Shown here: in pieces, positions 1-5,054 of the stretch
Numbering within the stretch: the stretch's first letter is position 1
Layout: the number at the start of each line of letters is the position of its first letter
Origin: an uncultured Methylobacillus sp.
GTDB lineage: Bacteria; Pseudomonadota; Gammaproteobacteria; Burkholderiales; Methylophilaceae
Length of the DNA: 5,732 bases
Reading direction: 5' to 3'
Assembly (NCBI GenBank): GCA_946481235.1
Contig: CAMLME010000120.1
Coordinates: 1 to 5,732, forward strand
Notes under the pieces: model-generated
Told to the model about the DNA's origin: nothing
Database searches by the model: none
Seen by the model: the letters and a program-made list of their open reading frames with translations, nothing else
Translations under genes and position numbers: made by a program

Positions 1-313
1 GGAACTCGAACTTGGCGATGGCCCAGGCGGCGGCGATGCCGAACACCAGGTTGGCGGGTACGGCGATCACGGTAGCAATCAACGTCAACTTGATCGCCGA
101 CAGCGCATCCGGGTCGACGAGCGAGGCCCAGTAAACTTCAAGGCCTTTGCGCAGGGCTTCGGTAAAAATCGCCGCCAGTGGCACGAACAGGAATAAACCG
201 AGCCAGCCAAGGGCGACGGAAATCAGCAGCCAGCGTACCCAGGCCGGCTCCTGCGTGGCACGCGAGACCTTGCTGGGCGAGGCGCTTAAGGGGTGGGTGA
301 GCACTGCGGACAT
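1..313 (-). CDS. cysW: Sulfate ABC transporter permease CysW (partial, N-terminal 104 residues)
   Basis: This is the second inner-membrane permease of the sulfate/thiosulfate ABC importer. It pairs with CysT, takes sulfate from periplasmic Sbp and is driven by the CysA ATPase. Reading the minus strand from an ATG at 311-313 gives 104 codons with no stop before the window edge, against a usual length near 290, so only about the first third is present. Visible are a polar cytoplasmic N-terminus, a first membrane segment at about residues 28-50 (ending FLFVPLAAIF), a DPDALSAIKLT stretch matching the DPDMLHAIWLT of E. coli CysW, and a second segment at about 78-100 with IAVPANLVFG. The start is set by the TAATG overlap with the cysT stop codon, which suggests translational coupling. 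A Shine-Dalgarno-like AAGGA lies at 324-328, inside cysT. The EAA loop that contacts CysA is outside the window. Identity is recalled family similarity, not a search. Confidence 0.93.
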   Translation of the reverse strand, partial: MSAVLTHPLSASPSKVSRATQEPAWVRWLLISVALGWLGLFLFVPLAAIFTEALRKGLEVYWASLVDPDALSAIKLTLIATVIAVPANLVFGIAAAWAIAKFEF

Positions 314-1161
314 TACGCGGTTTTCCTTCCATGACGGCGGGCTATCCACCACTGCAAACCGTTGATGGCAAGTAGCAGAGCGAACGAAATCACCAGCATG
401 ACCACCGCAATGGCCGTTGCCCCGGCATAGTCGTACTGCTCCAGCTTGGTGATGATGAGTAACGGCGAAATTTCCGAAATCAGCGGCATGTTGCCGGCAA
501 TGAAAATTACCGAGCCGTATTCGCCCACGGCACGAGCGAAGGCCAGCGCAAAGCCGGTAATCAATGCCGGCCACAGCGCGGGCATAAGCACCTTGGCAAA
601 GGTCTGCCAGCGAGTGGCGCCGAGGCAGGCGGCGGCTTCCTCGACTTCGGCTTCCAGGTCTTCCAGCACCGGCTGCACCGTGCGCACTACGAATGGAAGT
701 CCGATGAAAGTGAGTGCTACTACTACGCCCAACGGCGAGAACGCGACTTTTACGCCCAGCGGTTCCAGCCATTGGCCGATCCAGCCGTTGGGCGCGTAAA
801 TCGCCGTCAGCGCGATGCCGGCGACGGCCGTGGGCAACGCGAAAGGCAGGTCGACAAACGCATCCACCAGCCGCTTTCCGGGAAAGGTGTAGCGCACCAG
901 CACCCATGCGGTGAGCAGCCCGAATGCGGTGTTCAGCAAGGCGCCAATGGCCGCCGCGCCGAAAGAAAGGCGATAGGAGGCTAGTGCACGCGGCGTGGTG
1001 ACCACAGTCCAGAATTCGCTCCAACCCAACTCTGCCGTCTTGATAAAGGTGGCGGAAAGAGGAATCAGCACGATCAGGCTGAGATATAGAATGGTGAATC
1101 CCAGCGCCAGCCCGAAGCCAGGCAAAACGCTATGGGATTTCCAGGAACGCAATACAGCCAT
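313..1161 (-). CDS. cysT: Sulfate ABC transporter permease CysT (CysU)
   Basis: This is the first membrane-spanning subunit of the CysTWA-Sbp sulfate importer in the inner membrane. The 282-residue product has the family's usual length. It starts with a [10 protein letters not shown] segment like E. coli CysT, then has about six hydrophobic segments (near residues 15-39, 66-90, 103-123, 143-161, 197-222 and 247-270). [12 protein letters not shown] lies at 104-115 and [12 protein letters not shown] at 156-167, both signatures of the subfamily. The EAA loop that docks on the ATPase is at 174-194 (EEAAACLGA, then W185 and P194), and [12 protein letters not shown] lies at 213-224. An in-frame TGA at 1168-1170 leaves the ATG at 1159-1161 as the first possible start, although no good Shine-Dalgarno precedes it. 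The stop overlaps the cysW start by one base, so the two are almost certainly one operon. It is divergent from the MFS gene, and sbp is not adjacent but about 3.9 kb away. Confidence 0.96.
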   Translation of the reverse strand: MAVLRSWKSHSVLPGFGLALGFTILYLSLIVLIPLSATFIKTAELGWSEFWTVVTTPRALASYRLSFGAAAIGALLNTAFGLLTAWVLVRYTFPGKRLVDAFVDLPFALPTAVAGIALTAIYAPNGWIGQWLEPLGVKVAFSPLGVVVALTFIGLPFVVRTVQPVLEDLEAEVEEAAACLGATRWQTFAKVLMPALWPALITGFALAFARAVGEYGSVIFIAGNMPLISEISPLLIITKLEQYDYAGATAIAVVMLVISFALLLAINGLQWWIARRHGRKTA

Positions 1162-1190
1162 GAGTTGTCATCTAAAGTGAACGATGACGC

Positions 1191-1219
1191 ATGATAGCGA
1201 GGGCGGTTAATCCTTAAAA
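1191..1219 (-). promoter_or_regulatory. Candidate cysTW promoter with weak -35
   Basis: On the minus strand a TATCAT box (plus 1191-1196, five of six matches to TATAAT) is preceded after 17 bases by TTTTAA (plus 1214-1219), a poor -35. Transcription would start near 1184, leaving a short leader of about 23 bases before the cysT ATG. A good -10 with a poor -35 next to AT-rich DNA is typical of activator-dependent promoters, and CysB is the usual activator of sulfate-uptake operons. No CysB site was identified by matrix, so the regulator is inference. Confidence 0.35.
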
Positions 1220-1258
1220 ATAATATATTCGAATTAAATTATTCGATTTTGTTATTAG
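1211..1258. promoter_or_regulatory. AT-rich divergent control region between cysT and the MFS gene
   Basis: This stretch is strikingly AT-rich compared with its surroundings and contains two direct copies of ATTCGA (1227-1232 and 1241-1246, 14 bases apart). The first copy overlaps the palindrome TTCGAA. It lies just upstream of the candidate cysT promoter and also upstream of the MFS start, so a regulator bound here could act on both genes. No convincing -35/-10 pair for the MFS gene was found. A role as a LysR-type (CysB or Cbl) binding region is inference from context. Confidence 0.3.
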
Positions 1259-1291
1259 GCGCCGCTTCAATCAAAAACGCACAAGCATTCC

Positions 1292-2569
1292 ATGACGACA
1301 AGAAAAAACAGCCGAGAGCTACTACCCGCAAATCCGGTTCCAACCCCCAGCAGTAATCTACTCGCCCTTATGCTGGCGGGCTTGGCAATGCTCGGGCCGT
1401 TCTCCATAGATACCTATTTGCCGGCGTTTCCGGACATTCAGAAATCGCTGGGTGCCGATCTGATCGCTGTGCAGCAGACGTTGACAGCCTACATGCTGGC
1501 GTTCGCGATCATGATCCTGTGGCATGGCGCGCTGTCCGATGCCTTCGGCCGTCGCAACATCGTGCTGGTGGCCCTGGCCGTGTTTGCGGTCGCCACCTTG
1601 GGCTGCGCGGCTTCGCACAGCATCGAATACCTGTGGGCGTTTCGTGTGCTGCAAGGGGTGTCGGCCGGTGCGGGCATGGTGATCGGACGCGCGATTATCC
1701 GCGATCTTTATGAGGACGCCGCTGCCGCGCGCTTGCTTTCGCTGGTGACGATGATCTTCTCCATCGCCCCCGCCATCGCACCCATCATGGGCGGCTGGAT
1801 CGTCAAGTACTCCAACTGGCGGGCCATCTTCCTGTCGCTGTTTGTGTATACCGTGCTGCTGCTCTACTACTGCTACAAGCGCTTGCCGGAGACCTTGCCA
1901 AAAAGCCGCCGCACGCCGTTCAACCCGACATTTCTCGCCAACAGCTACAAGCAGATTTTCAAATCGCCCGCCTTCCAGTTGAAAGCCGGTGCGATTGCAT
2001 TCAATTTTGCCGGATTGTTCCTGTACGTCGCGGCGGCACCGGTGTTTATCACCCAGCACCTGGGCCTTGGCCCGGATCAGTTCGCCTGGCAATTTGTCCC
2101 GGCGGTGGGAGGCATATTCCTCGGCGCACTCATGGCCAACCGTTTCGCTGGTCGCATTTCCATTCCGGTGATCATGACCCTCGGCTACGTCTTTCTGATC
2201 GGCGCCTCTGCTGCCAATGTGCTCTATCACCTTTATTTCCCGCCGGCCCTGCCGTGGTCGGTGCTGCCCTTATTCTTTTATACATTGGGAATGTCGCTGG
2301 TCGCGCCAGTACTTACATTGCTGGTTATGGACCTGTTCCCGCATATCCGTGGCACGGTTGCCTCCTGCCAATCCTTTACCCAAACCATGTTGAGCGCTGG
2401 AGTTGCCGGGCTGGCTGCGCCATTTCTGGTGCATTCCGTTCTTTGGCTGGCTGCTGGGCAACTCGCCTGCGCGGTGATCGGGCTGGCGTTATGGCTGGGC
2501 GGGAGGTATTACCACTATGCACGTATGGTGCCGGCGAAGGACATCAACGCTTGGGAAGCGATCGAATAG
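1292..2569 (+). CDS. Bcr/CflA-family major facilitator exporter
   Basis: This is an inner-membrane, proton-driven exporter of the DHA1 drug:H+ antiporter group, closest in character to E. coli Bcr (bicyclomycin resistance). The 425-residue product has the expected twelve hydrophobic segments. Family marks are GPFSIDTYLPAFP at 35-47 (the Bcr/CflA signature in helix 1), motif A at 79-88 (GALSDAFGRR), motif B around R118 (RVLQG) and motif C at 160-170 (APAIAPIMGGWI region). DLFPHIRGTVAS at 348-359 matches the DEFPHMAGTASS of Bcr. An in-frame TAG at 1256-1258, with no other start codon before 1292, bounds the start. The Shine-Dalgarno is weak, and Met27 is a less likely alternative. It is divergent from cysT and converges on the DUF3309 gene 37 bases downstream. 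The substrate cannot be read from sequence. Because Bcr has been reported to promote cysteine export, a cysteine or sulfur-metabolite role in this setting is possible but inferred. Confidence 0.92.
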   Translation: MTTRKNSRELLPANPVPTPSSNLLALMLAGLAMLGPFSIDTYLPAFPDIQKSLGADLIAVQQTLTAYMLAFAIMILWHGALSDAFGRRNIVLVALAVFAVATLGCAASHSIEYLWAFRVLQGVSAGAGMVIGRAIIRDLYEDAAAARLLSLVTMIFSIAPAIAPIMGGWIVKYSNWRAIFLSLFVYTVLLLYYCYKRLPETLPKSRRTPFNPTFLANSYKQIFKSPAFQLKAGAIAFNFAGLFLYVAAAPVFITQHLGLGPDQFAWQFVPAVGGIFLGALMANRFAGRISIPVIMTLGYVFLIGASAANVLYHLYFPPALPWSVLPLFFYTLGMSLVAPVLTLLVMDLFPHIRGTVASCQSFTQTMLSAGVAGLAAPFLVHSVLWLAAGQLACAVIGLALWLGGRYYHYARMVPAKDINAWEAIE

Positions 2570-2584
2570 CAACCTGACCGAAAA

Positions 2585-2608
2585 AGGGCGCTGGCGTGCC
2601 TGCGCCCT
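2585..2608 (-). terminator. Rho-independent terminator of the DUF3309 gene
   Basis: The arms AGGGCGC (2585-2591) and GCGCCCT (2602-2608) form a seven-pair GC-rich stem with a ten-base loop that can pair further (GG with CC). On the minus strand the hairpin is followed by a run of T, the complement of A 2581-2585, so it terminates the minus-strand gene. On the plus strand it is followed by ATATTG without a T run, so it would be only a weak end for the MFS transcript. Its first arm begins inside the TAG stop codon (2607-2609) of the DUF3309 gene. Confidence 0.85.
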
Positions 2609-2765
2609 ATATTGCACCCATCAACACTAGTATGAGCAGGATGATTACCACCAGGCCCAAACCCCCGCTGGGTCCATAGCCCCAGCTCTTGCTGTGCGGC
2701 CAGCTAGGGAAAACGCCGATCAACAACAGAATCAGAACGATCAAAAGTATGGTTCCAAGGCTCAT
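2607..2765 (-). CDS. DUF3309-family small membrane protein
   Basis: This is a 52-residue protein of unknown function. The reading is clear: ATG at 2763-2765, TAG at 2607-2609, and a strong Shine-Dalgarno AAGGAG (plus 2772-2777) six bases before the start. It begins MSLGTILLIVLILLLIG, a hydrophobic segment at about residues 3-18, followed by the polar turn FPSWPHSKSWGYGPSGG at 19-35 and a second hydrophobic segment at about 36-51. That pattern of hydrophobic helix, PxWPHSxxWGYGPSGGLG turn and hydrophobic helix is what I recognise as the DUF3309 family, usually 50-55 residues, so the gene appears complete. It probably sits in the inner membrane as a two-helix hairpin. It has its own terminator, starting within the stop codon, and lies 147 bases downstream of the EAL gene, whose terminator intervenes, so it is probably transcribed alone. 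No function is claimed. Confidence 0.88.
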   Translation of the reverse strand: MSLGTILLIVLILLLIGVFPSWPHSKSWGYGPSGGLGLVVIILLILVLMGAI

Positions 2766-2771
2766 GGTGTT

Positions 2772-2777
2772 CTCCTT
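2772..2777 (-). promoter_or_regulatory. Shine-Dalgarno site of the DUF3309 gene
   Basis: AAGGAG on the minus strand, six bases upstream of the ATG at 2763-2765. It is one of the strongest ribosome-binding sites in the window and is the main evidence, besides the family pattern, that this very short frame is a real gene. Confidence 0.85.
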
Positions 2778-2876
2778 AAGGTAGATGAATGGTCATCTTG
2801 GTCAAGACTACGGCTATTCCCTCTTCATTGTCCGTCTGCTACCGCACATAGCCGATGTATTGCCTGGCATAAAAAA

Positions 2877-2892
2877 GGGCGCTGGCGCGCCC
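2877..2892 (-). terminator. Rho-independent terminator of the EAL gene
   Basis: The arms GGGCGC (2877-2882) and GCGCCC (2887-2892) form a perfect six-pair stem with a four-base loop. On the minus strand it is followed by six T (complement of A 2871-2876). It lies about 20 bases past the EAL stop codon at 2913-2915. The left arm and A run, AAAAAGGGCGCTGGCG, are identical to those of the terminator at 2585-2608. Confidence 0.88.
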
Positions 2893-2912
2893 AAGGGAGG
2901 AGATGAAGCAAT

Positions 2913-3758
2913 TTATGCAATAACCGCGGGAGGCTCGGCTGCCTGACTTTGTCGCCATTCGCTCGCCGCTGCAGGCCTGCCTAGCAGATAGCCCTGTAAT
3001 AGTGTCCCGCCAGCATCCAGCGCGATCTTGTGTTGGGTTTCGTTTTCGATGCCCTCGACGACGGCTCGGGCTCCCAGTTCCTGGATGATTTCGATGAGCT
3101 TGGGCAGCATGCGGCGCACTTTGGGGTTATGTTCGGCCTCGTGGATGATGCTGAGGTCGAGCTTGACGTAATCGGGCGAGAGTTTCCACAGGCGATCCAG
3201 ATTGGAGTGCTTGATGCCAAAGTCATCGACGGCGATGTGGTAGCCGCGATCGCGGTAGTTGTCGATGGCTTCACCCAATTGCTTGTCGGCGTCGATGGCG
3301 CTTTCCAGAATTTCAATTACGACTTTGTGCGTGGGTACCGAGTGGGCATGCAGGATGCGCTCGAACACCTTGCCGTGGGCGTTTACGCTGACCAGAAGTT
3401 TGGGGTGCACGTTAAGAAACAACAGGCCGCGAGTGTCGGGAAGATGCAGGTAGTTAAGTGCATGCAGCGTTCGGGCAATACGGTCGAACTTGACCAGGCG
3501 CCCCTGGTTGTCGGCAAAACCGAAGGCGAAGGCCGGGGTTAACGGATCGGACGGACCGATGGAGGGGCGCAGCAAAGCTTCGTATCCCAGCGGTTTAGCC
3601 AGAATAGTGCTGAAAATCGGCTGAAAGGCGCTGCGCAATTGCAGGCCGATGAATTTGCTGACGAGTTCATCTCCCTCGGATTCCAGACCGAACTCGTCAA
3701 GATCGAGATAGAGCGCTTCGTGCAACTCGGCTTTTAGTGTTTCGATGATGTATGGCAT
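2913..3758 (-). CDS. Stand-alone EAL-domain protein (putative cyclic-di-GMP phosphodiesterase or sensor)
   Basis: This is a probable cytoplasmic 281-residue protein: an acidic N-terminal stretch of about 40 residues, then one EAL domain from about 42 to 265, with no GGDEF, sensor or membrane segment seen. EAL enzymes hydrolyse cyclic-di-GMP to pGpG. The canonical residues are all present: E60 in the EALLR motif (60-64), N116 (FLNVHP), E149 and E152 (VIEILES), D178-D179 (DDFG), K199 (VKLD), E235 (VVEGIE) and Q255 (LQGYLLGRP), with spacings close to those of RocR. The loop after DDFG reads IKHSNL instead of the common (T/A)GYSSL. This loop supports metal binding and dimerisation, so activity could be altered or lost. 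The start ATG at 3756-3758 has AAGGA at plus 3766-3770. A terminator follows the gene, which is divergent from cysK, so it appears monocistronic. Any link to sulfur metabolism is speculative. Confidence 0.9.
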   Translation of the reverse strand: MPYIIETLKAELHEALYLDLDEFGLESEGDELVSKFIGLQLRSAFQPIFSTILAKPLGYEALLRPSIGPSDPLTPAFAFGFADNQGRLVKFDRIARTLHALNYLHLPDTRGLLFLNVHPKLLVSVNAHGKVFERILHAHSVPTHKVVIEILESAIDADKQLGEAIDNYRDRGYHIAVDDFGIKHSNLDRLWKLSPDYVKLDLSIIHEAEHNPKVRRMLPKLIEIIQELGARAVVEGIENETQHKIALDAGGTLLQGYLLGRPAAASEWRQSQAAEPPAVIA

Positions 3759-3794
3759 GCTGAAATCCTTACTTATTCAAAATTCTGTGCAGGT

Positions 3795-3823
3795 ACTGTA
3801 GTCCGGCAGAAAAATCATGTAAA
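3795..3823 (-). promoter_or_regulatory. Candidate promoter of the EAL gene
   Basis: On the minus strand TTTACA (plus 3818-3823, five of six to TTGACA) is followed after exactly 17 bases by TACAGT (plus 3795-3800, four of six to TATAAT). Transcription would begin near 3788, about 30 bases before the ATG. The very AT-rich block just upstream (3824-3860) could act as an UP element. Other AT-rich hexamers in that block could also serve as a -10, so this choice is tentative. Confidence 0.38.
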
Positions 3824-3865
3824 AGAATATTGATGTATATATAAATAATAAAAAGTAATATGCGG

Positions 3866-3907
3866 GGCTGGGTTCTAAAGTTGACACTACCCGAGGCTGG
3901 CTCTAAA
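3866..3907 (+). repeat. Imperfect direct repeat overlapping the cysK promoter
   Basis: GGCTGGGTTCTAAA (3866-3879) is followed 29 bases later by GGCTGGCTCTAAA (3895-3907), identical apart from a GTT/CT difference in the middle. The first copy ends just before the -35 box (3881-3886). The second spans the spacer and the start of the -10 box (3904-3909). A period of 29 bases is slightly under three helical turns, so two protein subunits could bind near the same face. Function is inferred only from position. Confidence 0.45.
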
Positions 3908-3909
3908 TT
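3881..3909 (+). promoter_or_regulatory. Sigma70-type promoter of cysK
   Basis: A perfect -35 TTGACA (3881-3886), a 17-base spacer, and TAAATT (3904-3909, four of six to TATAAT) give the best promoter in the window. The predicted start is near 3916, which leaves a leader of about 94 bases before the cysK ATG. The AT-rich block at 3820-3862 lies directly upstream, where CysB usually binds in cysK promoters of enteric bacteria, but no specific CysB site is claimed. Confidence 0.6.
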
Positions 3910-3931
3910 ACGGCTCATCCCACAACTGACC

Positions 3932-3990
3932 TGATGCGGTAGCGACCGGTGCGTCTTCAAGGCCATTGGTCTTTATTATTTTCCGCATCA
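3932..3990 (+). promoter_or_regulatory. Possible structured 5' leader of cysK
   Basis: Within the predicted leader, TGATGCGG (3932-3939) can pair perfectly with CCGCATCA (3983-3990), and inside it GACCGGT (3944-3950) can pair with ATTGGTC (3965-3971) using two G-U pairs. The result is a two-part stem with an asymmetric internal loop (4 against 11 bases) and a 14-base end loop. It ends eight bases before the GGAG ribosome-binding site (3999-4002). No known riboswitch class is recognised, and no T run follows, so attenuation at this hairpin is unlikely. An effect on translation or RNA stability is speculation. Confidence 0.35.
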
Positions 3991-4009
3991 AGGTAATCGG
4001 AGAAGAACA

Positions 4010-4984
4010 ATGAACATCTATCAAGACAACTCCCTGTCCATCGGCCGCACGCCGCTGGTGAAGCTGAACCGCATTACCGATGGCGCCCCTGCAACCATTC
4101 TCGCCAAGATCGAGGGCCGGAATCCCGCGTACTCCGTGAAGTGCCGTATCGGCGCGGCGATGGTGTGGGATGCCGAAAAACGCGGGCTATTGGGGCCGGG
4201 TAAAGAGCTTGTGGAGCCGACCAGCGGCAATACCGGCATCGCGCTGGCGTTCGTGGCGGCCGCCAAGGGTATACCGCTGACGCTGACGATGCCGGATACG
4301 ATGAGCGTCGAACGGCGCAAGTTGTTGGCTGCATATGGTGCGAAGCTGGTATTGACGGAAGGTGCCAAGGGCATGAAAGGCGCCATCGCGAAGGCGGAGG
4401 AGATCGTAGCCTCCGACCCTAACCGCTATGTGTTGTTGCAGCAGTTCAAGAACCCCGCCAACCCCTTGATCCATGAACAGACCACCGGACCGGAGATCTG
4501 GGAGGACACCGGTGGCAATATCGACATCTTCGTCTCCGGCGTTGGCACGGGCGGCACGATCACCGGCGTCGCCCGCTACATCAAGCGTACGCAGAACAAG
4601 CCGCTGCTGACCGTTGCCGTCGAGCCTGCAGCCAGTCCGGTGCTCACCCAGACACGCGCCGGAGAGGAACTGAAGCCGTCGCCTCACAAGATTCAGGGTA
4701 TAGGCGCCGGTTTCGTGCCGGATGTGCTGGATCTCTCGCTGGTGGATGCAGTCGAGCAGGTAAGCAATGAAGACGCCGTGCTCTATGCGCGCCGTCTGGC
4801 GCAGGAAGAGGGCATTCTTTCCGGCATTTCATGCGGCGCAGCGGTGGCGGCCGCAGTTCGCATCGCCAATCGCCCGGAACACGCCGGAAAAACCATCGTC
4901 GTCATCCTCCCGGATTCCGGCGAGCGTTATCTCAGCTCCATACTCTTCGAGGGCATGTTCGATGCCCAAGGCTTGTCGGTTTAA
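4010..4984 (+). CDS. cysK: Cysteine synthase A (O-acetylserine sulfhydrylase)
   Basis: This cytoplasmic PLP enzyme makes L-cysteine and acetate from O-acetyl-L-serine and sulfide, the last step of sulfate assimilation. The product is 324 residues, matching E. coli CysK (323), and follows it closely along the whole length. The PLP lysine is K44 in SVKCRIG (42-48). The substrate loop PTSGNTG is at 70-76, the phosphate-binding GVGTGGT at 177-183, KIQGIGAGF at 227-235 and GISCGAA at 272-278, where E. coli has GISSGAA. The first Ser, thought to contact the PLP ring nitrogen, is kept. The long match through [11 protein letters not shown] and [10 protein letters not shown] favours CysK over CysM, and the C-terminus does not end in Ile. 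The ATG has GGAG seven bases upstream. It has its own promoter and converges on sbp, so it is probably monocistronic and under sulfur control. Confidence 0.96.
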   Translation: MNIYQDNSLSIGRTPLVKLNRITDGAPATILAKIEGRNPAYSVKCRIGAAMVWDAEKRGLLGPGKELVEPTSGNTGIALAFVAAAKGIPLTLTMPDTMSVERRKLLAAYGAKLVLTEGAKGMKGAIAKAEEIVASDPNRYVLLQQFKNPANPLIHEQTTGPEIWEDTGGNIDIFVSGVGTGGTITGVARYIKRTQNKPLLTVAVEPAASPVLTQTRAGEELKPSPHKIQGIGAGFVPDVLDLSLVDAVEQVSNEDAVLYARRLAQEEGILSGISCGAAVAAAVRIANRPEHAGKTIVVILPDSGERYLSSILFEGMFDAQGLSV

Positions 4985-5001
4985 TTAGTTGCCAATGAAA
5001 A

Positions 5002-5030
5002 ACGGCGCTGCCGAAAGATGGCAGCGCCGT
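5002..5030 (-). terminator. Terminator between convergent cysK and sbp, oriented for sbp
   Basis: The arms ACGGCGCTGCC (5002-5012) and GGCAGCGCCGT (5020-5030) form a perfect eleven-pair stem with a seven-base loop. On the minus strand the hairpin runs into T residues (complement of A 4998-5002), so it is a textbook terminator for sbp, whose stop is at 5055-5057. On the plus side AATCTC follows, without a T run, so it would be a weaker end for cysK, 17 bases downstream of its stop. The left arm resembles those of the two other terminators in the window. Confidence 0.88.
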
Positions 5031-5054
5031 AATCTCAAGCGATCGTCAGGTTGA

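Noticed and set aside
1358..2230. 290-codon open frame on the minus strand
   Set aside because: It lies wholly antisense to the MFS gene. Its translation is polar, rich in His, Gln and Arg, and has no domain pattern, as expected of a shadow of a GC-rich membrane gene.
2585..2892. Paired similar hairpins flanking about 300 bases, as possible ends of a small mobile element
   Set aside because: Both are in the same orientation, each follows a minus-strand gene and has a T run, no target duplication or transposase was seen, and the DUF3309 gene between them looks ordinary.
2694..2906. 70-codon open frame on the plus strand
   Set aside because: It crosses the DUF3309 gene in antisense and runs through the EAL terminator; the DUF3309 reading has a strong ribosome-binding site and a family pattern.
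3030..3542. 170-codon open frame on the plus strand
   Set aside because: It is antisense to the EAL domain, whose catalytic motifs fix the real frame; no ribosome-binding site or family pattern was seen.
3769..3966. 65-codon minus-strand frame across the EAL/cysK spacer
   Set aside because: It covers the cysK promoter and the AT-rich block and shows no family pattern or ribosome-binding site; the spacer is better explained as regulatory DNA.
3949..3996. GTG-started 15-codon frame in the cysK leader, a possible leader peptide
   Set aside because: It contains no cysteine codon, lacks a clear ribosome-binding site and is not followed by a terminator/antiterminator, so attenuation is not supported.
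4187..4687. 166-codon open frame on the minus strand
   Set aside because: It is antisense to cysK, which is supported along its full length; the translation is unrecognisable and Arg/Gly-rich.
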